This document shows positions 57,624 to 64,000 of a stretch of 64,000 nt of DNA, in pieces; the stretch's first letter is position 1, and each line of letters begins with the position of its first letter. The DNA comes from Streptococcus pluranimalium (GTDB taxonomy: Bacteria; Bacillota; Bacilli; Lactobacillales; Streptococcaceae). The stretch lies in assembly GCF_002953735.1 (NCBI RefSeq), contig NZ_CP025536.1:812001-876000 (forward strand), given 5' to 3'. Below the pieces are notes generated by a model. It saw only the letters and a program-made list of their open reading frames with translations. It was not told the DNA's origin and searched no databases. The translations under genes were made by a program, and so were the position numbers.

Positions 57624-58334
57624 ATGTCTATTCATATTTCCGCCGCTAAAGGCGATATTGCTGATAAAATTCTTCTTCCAGGAGATCCGCTACGTGCTAA
57701 ATTTATTGCAGAAAATTTCTTGGAAGATGCGGTTTGTTTTAACGAAGTTCGTAACATGTTTGGATACACTGGAACTTACAAGGGTCAGCGTGTTTCGGTT
57801 ATGGGCACTGGGATGGGGATGCCTTCGATTTCTATCTATGCTCGTGAATTGATTGTTGATTATGGAGTTAAAAAGCTAATTCGTGTTGGTACAGCCGGGT
57901 CTATTGATCCAAATGTCCATGTTCGTGAATTGGTTCTTGCTCAAGCAGCAGCGACAAATTCTAATATTATTCGCAATGATTTTCCAGAGTACGATTTTCC
58001 TCAAATTGCCAATTTCCAATTACTTGATAAGGCTTACCATATTGCTAAAGATCTGGGTCTAACAACACATGTTGGTAATGTCTTGTCTTCTGATGTCTTT
58101 TATTCAAACATGCCAGAACGTAATATGAAGCTGGGCGAATTGGGTGTTAAAGCCATTGAAATGGAAGCAGCAGCTCTTTACTACCTTGGAGCACAACATG
58201 GTGTTGATACCTTGGCTATCATGACAATTTCTGATAGTTTAGTAAATCCAGACGAGGATACAACAGCTGAGGAACGTCAAAACACCTTTACGGATATGAT
58301 GAAGGTGGGACTAGAAACACTGATTTCAGATTGA
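57624..58334 (+). CDS. deoD: Purine-nucleoside phosphorylase (DeoD type)
   Basis: A 236-residue hexameric-type phosphorylase. Blocks are [25 protein letters not shown] (about 5-29), the [11 protein letters not shown] block, RVGTAGSI and MEAAALY (about residue 178). ATG 57624 has no ribosome binding site in the preceding 20 bases and lies five bases after a TATCAT box, so translation may be leaderless. One base separates it from the next gene. Confidence 0.93.
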   Translation: MSIHISAAKGDIADKILLPGDPLRAKFIAENFLEDAVCFNEVRNMFGYTGTYKGQRVSVMGTGMGMPSISIYARELIVDYGVKKLIRVGTAGSIDPNVHVRELVLAQAAATNSNIIRNDFPEYDFPQIANFQLLDKAYHIAKDLGLTTHVGNVLSSDVFYSNMPERNMKLGELGVKAIEMEAAALYYLGAQHGVDTLAIMTISDSLVNPDEDTTAEERQNTFTDMMKVGLETLISD

Positions 58335-58335
58335 T

Positions 58336-59103
58336 ATGAGTATAGATACTGATAAAATTGCTGTTCTCCTCGACTTATATGCCTATCATCAATTGTTAGA
58401 AATTTTAGATGAAACAATTAATGATGAAACTTTCTTTCTGTTGGAAAGTTTGAAGGAGCGTCGTGAGTTAAATGTTGCCTATCTGTTCAAGAAAGAAGAC
58501 GAAAGAAAACAATGCGAAACGTATTTTAATCAGCCATTGCTATCTAATGCTTACGAGGAAGAGTTACTAGCTAATTATATTTTTGATTTGGAAGCGAAGT
58601 TGCGTAATGGTAAGATTATTGACTTTGTTAGAGCTGTTAGTCCTATTTTGTATCGCTTGTTTTTAAAAGTTCTTGAAAATCAAGTGCCAGAATTAGCCGA
58701 CTATATCAATAATTCTAAGTCATCTCAATATGATACTTGGAATTTTCATAAGATGCATGCGTCTCGCAATAACATAATCACTTCATATGTTTCTGAAAAA
58801 CGCGATGGCAAGGTAACCTCCAGTAGTTTATCAGAGTTAATTCAGTATACTGATTTGGATGAGAGAATCAAAAAGACAGTTTCTGAATTAAGAGAATTTG
58901 AAAAATCTGTTCGAAATCCTTTAGCGCATTTAATACTCCCTTTTGATGAGGAAGAGTTACATCGAACCACCGGTTTCTCATCACAAATCTTTTTAGCTAA
59001 AATTATTGATTTAGCTAGGAATTGTGGTGTGGTTTATGATCGAGAAAACTTTTATTTTGATCAAATGAATAGTCTTATATTAAGAGAATTAAAAAATGAT
59101 TGA
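58336..59103 (+). CDS. HEPN-motif protein, related in appearance to the Csm6 C-terminal module
   Basis: A 255-residue soluble, mostly helical protein. R193-N-P-L-A-H198 is an exact RNxxAH HEPN nuclease motif, preceded by a charged helix (IKKTVSELREFEKSV). The region about 80-125 (LEAKLRNGKIIDFVRAVSPILYRLF) resembles segments before the HEPN motif of Csm6-type proteins, as I recall them. No CARF domain or other CRISPR type III gene is visible. It starts one base after deoD, without its own clear binding site, so it is coupled to purine salvage. RNase activity is inference. Confidence 0.6.
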   Translation: MSIDTDKIAVLLDLYAYHQLLEILDETINDETFFLLESLKERRELNVAYLFKKEDERKQCETYFNQPLLSNAYEEELLANYIFDLEAKLRNGKIIDFVRAVSPILYRLFLKVLENQVPELADYINNSKSSQYDTWNFHKMHASRNNIITSYVSEKRDGKVTSSSLSELIQYTDLDERIKKTVSELREFEKSVRNPLAHLILPFDEEELHRTTGFSSQIFLAKIIDLARNCGVVYDRENFYFDQMNSLILRELKND

Positions 59104-59126
59104 CCAAATGTCAATCATTTTTTTTT
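59092..59126. terminator. Bidirectional terminator
   Basis: AAAATGATTGAC (59093-59104) pairs with GTCAATCATTTT (59110-59121) with a T-run beyond, overlapping the stops of the convergent genes. Confidence 0.85.
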
Positions 59127-60026
59127 GAATTGTACCTCTTCAAGTAAATAGTCGATGAATTTTTCACCCATTTTGGAGAGGTTAGCTTTTTCGTGTTTTA
59201 GATAAACAATATCAATTTGGTCGTCAACATCTAAGGGGATTGATACGATGTTATCACCGTTGAGTTTACTATTCAATACTCCCGTAGCAATCGTATAGCC
59301 ATCAAGGCCAATCATTAGATTGAAGAGGGTTGCTCGGTCTGATACTACAATGGATTTAGGGTGAGGAATTTGAGCCATTATTTCTTCAGAAAAGTAGAAA
59401 GAGTTGTGAACTCCTTGGTCATAACTGAGGTAAGGGAAGTCTACTAAATCCTCTAATTGGATAATCTCTTTGTTTGCTAGTGGATTATCTTTGCTAACAA
59501 AAATATGTGGTTGTGTAGAGAAGAGATTGGTTGCTACCAGATGATTATCATCGAACATTTTGGTTAAGACATCTCTATTGTAGCTATTGAGGAAAAGGAC
59601 ACCAATTTCAGAGCGAAAGTTTTTAACGTCATCAATGATTTCATAAGTTCTGGTTTCACGTAAGAAAAGTTCGTACTTGGTCATATCGGTTTTGTTTAAT
59701 AGTGAAACAAAGGCGTTGACAACAAAAGCATAGTGTTGAGATGATACGCTAAAAAGTTCCCTTTGGGTTGTCGGATTTTTATAACGTTCTTCGAGAAGAT
59801 CGGTTTGCTCAATGACTTGTCTAGCATAAGAGAGAAATTCTACGCCATCCTTAGTCAAAGTGATTCCTTTAGGATTGCGAATGAAAATCGTAATTCCCAT
59901 CTCTTGCTCTAAGTCACGAACAGCATTGGAAAGGCTAGGCTGGGTAATATAGAGTTGTTTAGCTGCCTCATTCATTGAGCCAGTTTCTACAATCTTAATG
60001 ATGTATTGTAATTGTTGAATTCGCAT
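59115..60026 (-). CDS. cpsY: LysR-family regulator (CpsY/MtaR-like)
   Basis: A 303-residue LysR regulator. The winged helix is at residues 1-60 (MRIQQLQYIIKIVETGSMNE then QPSLSNAVRDLEQEMGI), and the effector domain about 90-295. The start at 60026 matches the family N-terminus; 60044 would add six residues. Position next to pyrFE and deoD matches streptococcal CpsY/MtaR, which affects capsule and methionine/arginine genes. Divergent from the pyr leader. Confidence 0.82.
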   Translation of the reverse strand: MRIQQLQYIIKIVETGSMNEAAKQLYITQPSLSNAVRDLEQEMGITIFIRNPKGITLTKDGVEFLSYARQVIEQTDLLEERYKNPTTQRELFSVSSQHYAFVVNAFVSLLNKTDMTKYELFLRETRTYEIIDDVKNFRSEIGVLFLNSYNRDVLTKMFDDNHLVATNLFSTQPHIFVSKDNPLANKEIIQLEDLVDFPYLSYDQGVHNSFYFSEEIMAQIPHPKSIVVSDRATLFNLMIGLDGYTIATGVLNSKLNGDNIVSIPLDVDDQIDIVYLKHEKANLSKMGEKFIDYLLEEVQFKKK

Positions 60027-60110
60027 AAAGATATTGTAACACAAAGGAGACTGAAAGATAAGTTAATTTCAAAAATTCTCATTAAAAGTCTCAAAAAGAC
60101 AGATTATATT

Positions 60111-60139
60111 TTGACATCCCTTTGATAATTGGCTATAAT
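60111..60139 (+). promoter_or_regulatory. Promoter of pyrFE
   Basis: Perfect TTGACA (60111-60116), 17 bases, perfect TATAAT (60134-60139). Transcription would start near 60146, giving a leader of about 175 bases. Confidence 0.85.
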
Positions 60140-60145
60140 GAATGC

Positions 60146-60305
60146 AACTAAATCACCTTTAACTAAGTCCAGAGAGGCATAGAAGGTTGTGGTCTGCGGA
60201 TCACTTTCGAAATAAGATGACCAGATTCTTTATAAGAACTGGTTTAAAAAGGGATTGATCCTTGTTTTCGTAAAGCCTTGCCGTATCTGGTGAGGCTTTT
60301 ATTTT
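60146..60305 (+). promoter_or_regulatory. PyrR-binding transcription attenuator
   Basis: The leader carries the conserved PyrR-recognition segment AGTCCAGAGAGGCATAG (60166-60182) within an imperfect stem, and a terminator AAAGCCT...AGGCTTTT with T-rich end (about 60272-60302) before pyrF. With uridine nucleotides high, PyrR would favour the terminator. No pyrR gene is in the window. Confidence 0.85.
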
Positions 60306-60321
60306 GCAAAGGAGACAGTAA

Positions 60322-61020
60322 TTGTTTGAAACGAGACCCATCATTGCCCTTGATTTTCCTGATTTTGACAGTGTAAAGGCATTTCTAAAGAAATTTCCAA
60401 AAGGAGAAAGTCTTTATGTCAAAATAGGAATGGAACTCTATTATGCTTGTGGCGCTGAGATTGTTTCCTATGTTAAATCCTTGGGACATAGTGTATTTCT
60501 GGATTTGAAGCTACATGACATACCTAATACCGTTGAGTCAGCCATGAAAGTTTTAGCTAAGCTAGGGGTTGACATGACCAATGTGCACGCAGCTGGTGGT
60601 GTTGAGATGATGGCTGCAGCCAAACGTGGTTTCGGTGACCAGGGAGTTCTCATTGCTGTGACGCAGTTAACGTCAACTAGTCAAGAACAGATGCAAGACA
60701 ATCAGAATATCCAAACTACTTTGGAGGAGTCTGTCAGACATTATGCTCGAAAAACGGCAGAAGCTGGCTTGGATGGTGTGGTATGCTCAGCACATGAAGT
60801 GATTTCTATTAAGGACGCCACGTCATCTAACTTTGTCTGTTTGACACCTGGAATTCGTCCAGCTGGTTCAGAAATTGGCGACCAAAAGCGCGTGATGACT
60901 CCGAGCCAAGCTAAGGCTGCTGGTTCAGATTATATTGTTGTTGGAAGACCGATAACACAGGCTCAAGACCCCTATCAAGCTTATCAAGCGATTAAGTCTG
61001 ATTGGAATGCTGCATTATAA
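60322..61020 (+). CDS. pyrF: Orotidine-5'-phosphate decarboxylase
   Basis: A 232-residue TIM-barrel enzyme making UMP. The catalytic [11 protein letters not shown] block (about 60-70), IALDFPDF start and the C-terminal [20 protein letters not shown] are clear. The start is a TTG at 60322, eight bases after GGAG; there is no better ATG. It is controlled by the PyrR leader and followed by pyrE. Confidence 0.95.
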   Translation: MFETRPIIALDFPDFDSVKAFLKKFPKGESLYVKIGMELYYACGAEIVSYVKSLGHSVFLDLKLHDIPNTVESAMKVLAKLGVDMTNVHAAGGVEMMAAAKRGFGDQGVLIAVTQLTSTSQEQMQDNQNIQTTLEESVRHYARKTAEAGLDGVVCSAHEVISIKDATSSNFVCLTPGIRPAGSEIGDQKRVMTPSQAKAAGSDYIVVGRPITQAQDPYQAYQAIKSDWNAAL

Positions 61021-61053
61021 AAAATGATGATAAAAATTTAAAAGGAGACTATT

Positions 61054-61683
61054 ATGACACTTGCGACACAAATTGCATCTGATTTATTAGACATTAAAGC
61101 TGTTTACCTACAACCTGAAGAGCCTTTCACTTGGGCATCTGGTATTAAATCCCCTATTTATACGGATAATCGCATCACGCTTTCCTATCCTGAAACACGT
61201 TCTTTGATCGAAAATGGTTTTGTAGAAGTGATTAGGGAGCATTTTCCTGAAGTAGAAGTGATTGCTGGTACAGCAATTGCAGGAATTCCTCATGGGGCCA
61301 TCATTGCAGACAAGATGAATTTACCATTTTCTTATATTCGTTCAAAACCTAAAAATCACGGTGCTGGAAACCAGATTGAAGGGCGCGTGATTAAAGGACA
61401 AAAAATGGTTATCGTTGAGGATTTGATTTCCACTGGTGGTTCTGTTTTAGAGGCTGTCAAAGCTGCTCAGACTGTAGGTATTGATGTTTTAGGTGTGGTT
61501 GCGATTTTCACTTATGAATTGCCTAAAGCTCAAGCTAACTTTGAAGAAGCTAATGTCAAACTAGTGACCCTTTCAACTTACAGCGAATTGATCAAGGTTG
61601 CCAAAGTTCAAGGCTACATCAACGTTGATGGCTTGACACTCTTGAAGAAATTCAAGGAAGACCAAGAAAACTGGCAAGATTAG
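61054..61683 (+). CDS. pyrE: Orotate phosphoribosyltransferase
   Basis: A 209-residue enzyme joining orotate to PRPP. The PRPP loop is [12 protein letters not shown] (about 124-135), with [16 protein letters not shown] near residue 24. AAAGGAG precedes the start. It is cotranscribed with pyrF. Confidence 0.95.
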   Translation: MTLATQIASDLLDIKAVYLQPEEPFTWASGIKSPIYTDNRITLSYPETRSLIENGFVEVIREHFPEVEVIAGTAIAGIPHGAIIADKMNLPFSYIRSKPKNHGAGNQIEGRVIKGQKMVIVEDLISTGGSVLEAVKAAQTVGIDVLGVVAIFTYELPKAQANFEEANVKLVTLSTYSELIKVAKVQGYINVDGLTLLKKFKEDQENWQD

Positions 61684-61690
61684 ATGATTG

Positions 61691-61717
61691 AGAAGCAGAG
61701 CTAGCCAGCTTCTTTTT
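61691..61717 (+). terminator. pyrE terminator
   Basis: AGAAGC pairs with GCTTCT followed by TTTT. A TATAGT box just downstream may serve the amidase gene. Confidence 0.6.
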
Positions 61718-61764
61718 GGTATAGTAGTTATCGATAAAGGCGATTTAAATAGAAAGAGGTTGGA

Positions 61765-63207
61765 ATGTATAAAGATGCAACGGATATGGCAGAAGCAATT
61801 CGATCAGGTCAGGTGTCTCCAAAGGAAATGGTCTTAGAGACAATCGAGAAGGCAGAAAGTGAAAATCCGAGATTGAATGCAATCACTAGCACGCGCTATG
61901 AGAAAGCACTTTTGGAAGCCGAAGAGGGTAAGTTTGCTGGTAAACCATTTGCAGGAGTTCCGATTTTCTTAAAAGACTTGGGTCAAGAGCAAGCTGGGGA
62001 GGTATCGACATCAGGTTCCATCTTGTTTGCTAACTACCGTGCACAACAGTCTGATAACTATGTTAAAAAATTGGAATCATTGGGCTTTATTGTTTTAGGA
62101 AGAACGAATACACCAGAGTTTGGTTTCAAAAATACGTCTGACAGTCAACTGCATGGGACGGTTAACCTTCCTGATGATGTCACACGCAATGCGGGTGGCT
62201 CGTCTGGTGGTGCTGCGGCACTCGTGGCTTCAGGTGTTAGTCCTCTTGCCGGGGCAAGTGATGGTGGTGGTTCTATTAGGATTCCGGCTTCTTTTAATGG
62301 TTTGATTGGTCTCAAACCAACACGTGGTCGTATTCCAGTTGGACCAAGTTCTTATCGTGGTTGGCAAGGTGCCTCAGTTAATTTTGCCTTAACTAAAACG
62401 ATCAGAGATACAAAAACTCTTTTAGAGCAGTTTCAAATCTGCCAGATGGAAAGCCCCTTTGTCTTACCTAGGCTGTCTCATGAGGATTTGTTTGAAAAAT
62501 CCTTAAAACCTTTGAGAGTAGCGCTGCAATTGATGTCTCCGGTAGGTGGACAAGTATCGGCTGAAGCTATTAGTGCTGTAAAAAAAGCTGCGCAATTCTT
62601 GGAGAAAGAAGGACATGAGATTATTGTTTTAGATAAGCTACCACTAGATGGTATTGAAGCCATGAAGTCTTACTACATTATGAATTCCGTTGAAACAGCA
62701 GCTATGTTTGATGGGATTGAAGCCAGCATAGGACGCCAAATGACACAAGCTGACATGGAAGTCATGACCTGGGCTATCTATCGAAGCGGACAAAAGATTC
62801 CAGCTAAGACCTATTCGAGCATCTTGTCACAATGGGACCAGTATAGTCGAATCATGTATGATTTTCATCGAAGCTATGATATTCTCTTGTCACCAACGGT
62901 TGCCGAGGTAGCCCCAAAACATGGTCAGTTTGATCTATCAGACCAGTTGAAAGACAAGCTGAGACACATGGATGACTTTAATAGTAAAGAGCAGCAAGAT
63001 CTCATTTGGCAGATGTTTGAGCATAGTTTGGATTGGACACCGTTTACGCAACAAGCTAATCTAACAGGACAGCCATCAATTAGTTTACCGGTTTATCGCA
63101 CTGAGGATGGCTTGTCTATTGGGGTGCAAGTAACAGCAGCTAAAGGAAGAGAAGACTTGCTCTTGCAAATCGGTGAATTATTTGAAAATAAGAATCAGTT
63201 TATGTGA
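61765..63207 (+). CDS. Amidase-signature family amidase
   Basis: A 480-residue enzyme hydrolysing amide bonds. The signature triad is visible: Lys70 (GVPIFLKD), Ser146 (AGGSSGG) and nucleophile Ser170 (DGGGSIRIP). It is GatA-like but no gatC or gatB is adjacent and the length fits stand-alone amidases. Its substrate is unknown. AAAGAGG precedes the start. Confidence 0.88.
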   Translation: MYKDATDMAEAIRSGQVSPKEMVLETIEKAESENPRLNAITSTRYEKALLEAEEGKFAGKPFAGVPIFLKDLGQEQAGEVSTSGSILFANYRAQQSDNYVKKLESLGFIVLGRTNTPEFGFKNTSDSQLHGTVNLPDDVTRNAGGSSGGAAALVASGVSPLAGASDGGGSIRIPASFNGLIGLKPTRGRIPVGPSSYRGWQGASVNFALTKTIRDTKTLLEQFQICQMESPFVLPRLSHEDLFEKSLKPLRVALQLMSPVGGQVSAEAISAVKKAAQFLEKEGHEIIVLDKLPLDGIEAMKSYYIMNSVETAAMFDGIEASIGRQMTQADMEVMTWAIYRSGQKIPAKTYSSILSQWDQYSRIMYDFHRSYDILLSPTVAEVAPKHGQFDLSDQLKDKLRHMDDFNSKEQQDLIWQMFEHSLDWTPFTQQANLTGQPSISLPVYRTEDGLSIGVQVTAAKGREDLLLQIGELFENKNQFM

Positions 63208-63302
63208 TATTTTTCAAGAAAAATAACTTGAAAGAAGCAAAAAAATACAGTAAACTATAAAAGTAAGCCTTTTCAGTCTTATAGAAAAATTAAAAGGATA
63301 TT

Positions 63303-64000
63303 ATGATGATTAAGAAACTTACTGCACTTGTATCACTAGGTTTGGCTGCGAGCTTGATGGCTGCTTGTTCAAATGATAAAGCTAGCCAAAATGAATCTAG
63401 TTGGGACAAGGTTAAAAAAGCTGGTGTATTAGAAGTTGCGACGCCTGGAACGCTCTATCCCACGTCATATTATGACGATAATAAAAAACTTATCGGCTAT
63501 GAAATTGATATGATGAATGAGATTGGTAAGCGTCTTGATATCAAGGTGAATTATCAAGAAATTGGAGTAGCTGAAGCTTTTACCTCTGTTGATAGTGGGA
63601 AAGTTGATGTTGCTGTCAATAATTTTGATACGACACCAGAGCGCCTTGAAAAATATAATTTCTCGATTCCGTACAAGTATTCAGTTGGTGGAATGATTGT
63701 TCGCGAAGATGGTTCTTCTGATATCAAAGCCAAAGATCTATCTGACTGGAAAGGCAAAAAAGCTGGTGGTGGCGCTGGAACTCAGTATATGAAAATTGCT
63801 GAAAAACAAGGTGCTGAGCCTGTCATCTATGATAATGTTACTAACGATGTTTATCTTCGTGATGTATCAACAGGACGTACAGATTTCATACCAAACGATT
63901 ACTATACTCAAAAAGTAGCTGTTAAGTTTGTTACTAAACAATACCCTGATATTAAAGTTAAAGTTGGAGATGTCAAATACAATCCAACAGAACAAGGGAT
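63303..64000 (+). CDS. Amino-acid ABC transporter binding lipoprotein (truncated by window end)
   Basis: An open frame from ATG 63303 (or 63306, better spaced behind AAAGGAT) to the window end, 232 codons. Lipobox LMAAC (Cys about 22), then an SBP_bac_3 domain with LIGYEIDMMNEIGKRLD and SGKVDVAVNNFDTTPERLEKYNFS. It resembles cystine or polar amino-acid binding proteins; specificity is unclear. Any permease would lie beyond the window. Confidence 0.85.
   Translation, partial: MMIKKLTALVSLGLAASLMAACSNDKASQNESSWDKVKKAGVLEVATPGTLYPTSYYDDNKKLIGYEIDMMNEIGKRLDIKVNYQEIGVAEAFTSVDSGKVDVAVNNFDTTPERLEKYNFSIPYKYSVGGMIVREDGSSDIKAKDLSDWKGKKAGGGAGTQYMKIAEKQGAEPVIYDNVTNDVYLRDVSTGRTDFIPNDYYTQKVAVKFVTKQYPDIKVKVGDVKYNPTEQG

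Noticed and set aside
1..64000. Prophage, integrative element or att sites
   Set aside because: No integrase, transposase, phage structural gene or tRNA was found; gene order is that of a conserved streptococcal chromosome.

Overview
The window is a chromosomal segment from a low-GC Gram-positive bacterium, almost certainly a Streptococcus of the pyogenic group; the species is not resolved. The support is gene content and order: hom-thrB, folC-E-P-B-K-murB-potABCD, obg, glnPQ-uvrB, malGF/malE/malR/malQ-malP, and rpiA-deoB-arsC-punA-deoD-LysR(CpsY/MtaR)-pyrF-pyrE, together with typical streptococcal lipoproteins and Shine-Dalgarno sites. No rRNA, tRNA, prophage or insertion sequence was seen. 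Most genes are ordinary core genes; the unusual signals lie in the spaces between them.

Layout. 1-3 kb: TrpX/Y/Z-type ABC importer with two tandem binding proteins, then a BOX-like repeat. 3-7 kb: polysaccharide deacetylase, threonine genes hom-thrB and rarD. 7-15.5 kb: folate operon, murB and polyamine importer potABCD, followed by a structured CU-rich candidate small RNA. 16-20 kb: acetyltransferase, DUF2974 protein, and a minus-strand cluster of small membrane proteins led by an XRE regulator. 20-28 kb: membrane protein, unknown protein, serB, a CRISPR-Cas9 relic (22.65-22.80 kb), rsuA, pepS, obg. 28-39 kb: membrane-linked phosphodiesterase, an ABC-F protein with a transcription attenuator, glnPQ, CPBP protease, uvrB. 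39-49 kb: a broken acetyltransferase and the maltose/maltodextrin regulon. 49-53.8 kb: two orphan amino-acid binding lipoproteins, mnmE and a self-cleaving-type repressor. 54-64 kb: purine nucleoside salvage, a HEPN-motif protein, a LysR regulator, PyrR-attenuated pyrFE, an amidase and a truncated amino-acid binding lipoprotein.

Main discovery. Just after serB lies an intact type II-A tracrRNA on the minus strand, with no cas9, cas1, cas2 or csn2 beside it. Its anti-repeat ends as a perfect CRISPR repeat, is followed by exactly one 30-bp spacer, and then by a terminal repeat degenerate in its 3' half. This is what recombination between the tracrRNA anti-repeat and an array repeat would leave after deleting the cas operon and most of the array.

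Other leads: an ABC-F gene behind a three-codon leader ORF and mutually exclusive RNA hairpins sharing a 12-nt complement; a standalone protein with an RNxxAH HEPN motif directly behind deoD; a small RNA with repeated CU-rich single-stranded segments; an XRE promoter flanked by twin 18-bp operators; a MalE lacking a lipobox; and three possible leaderless genes.
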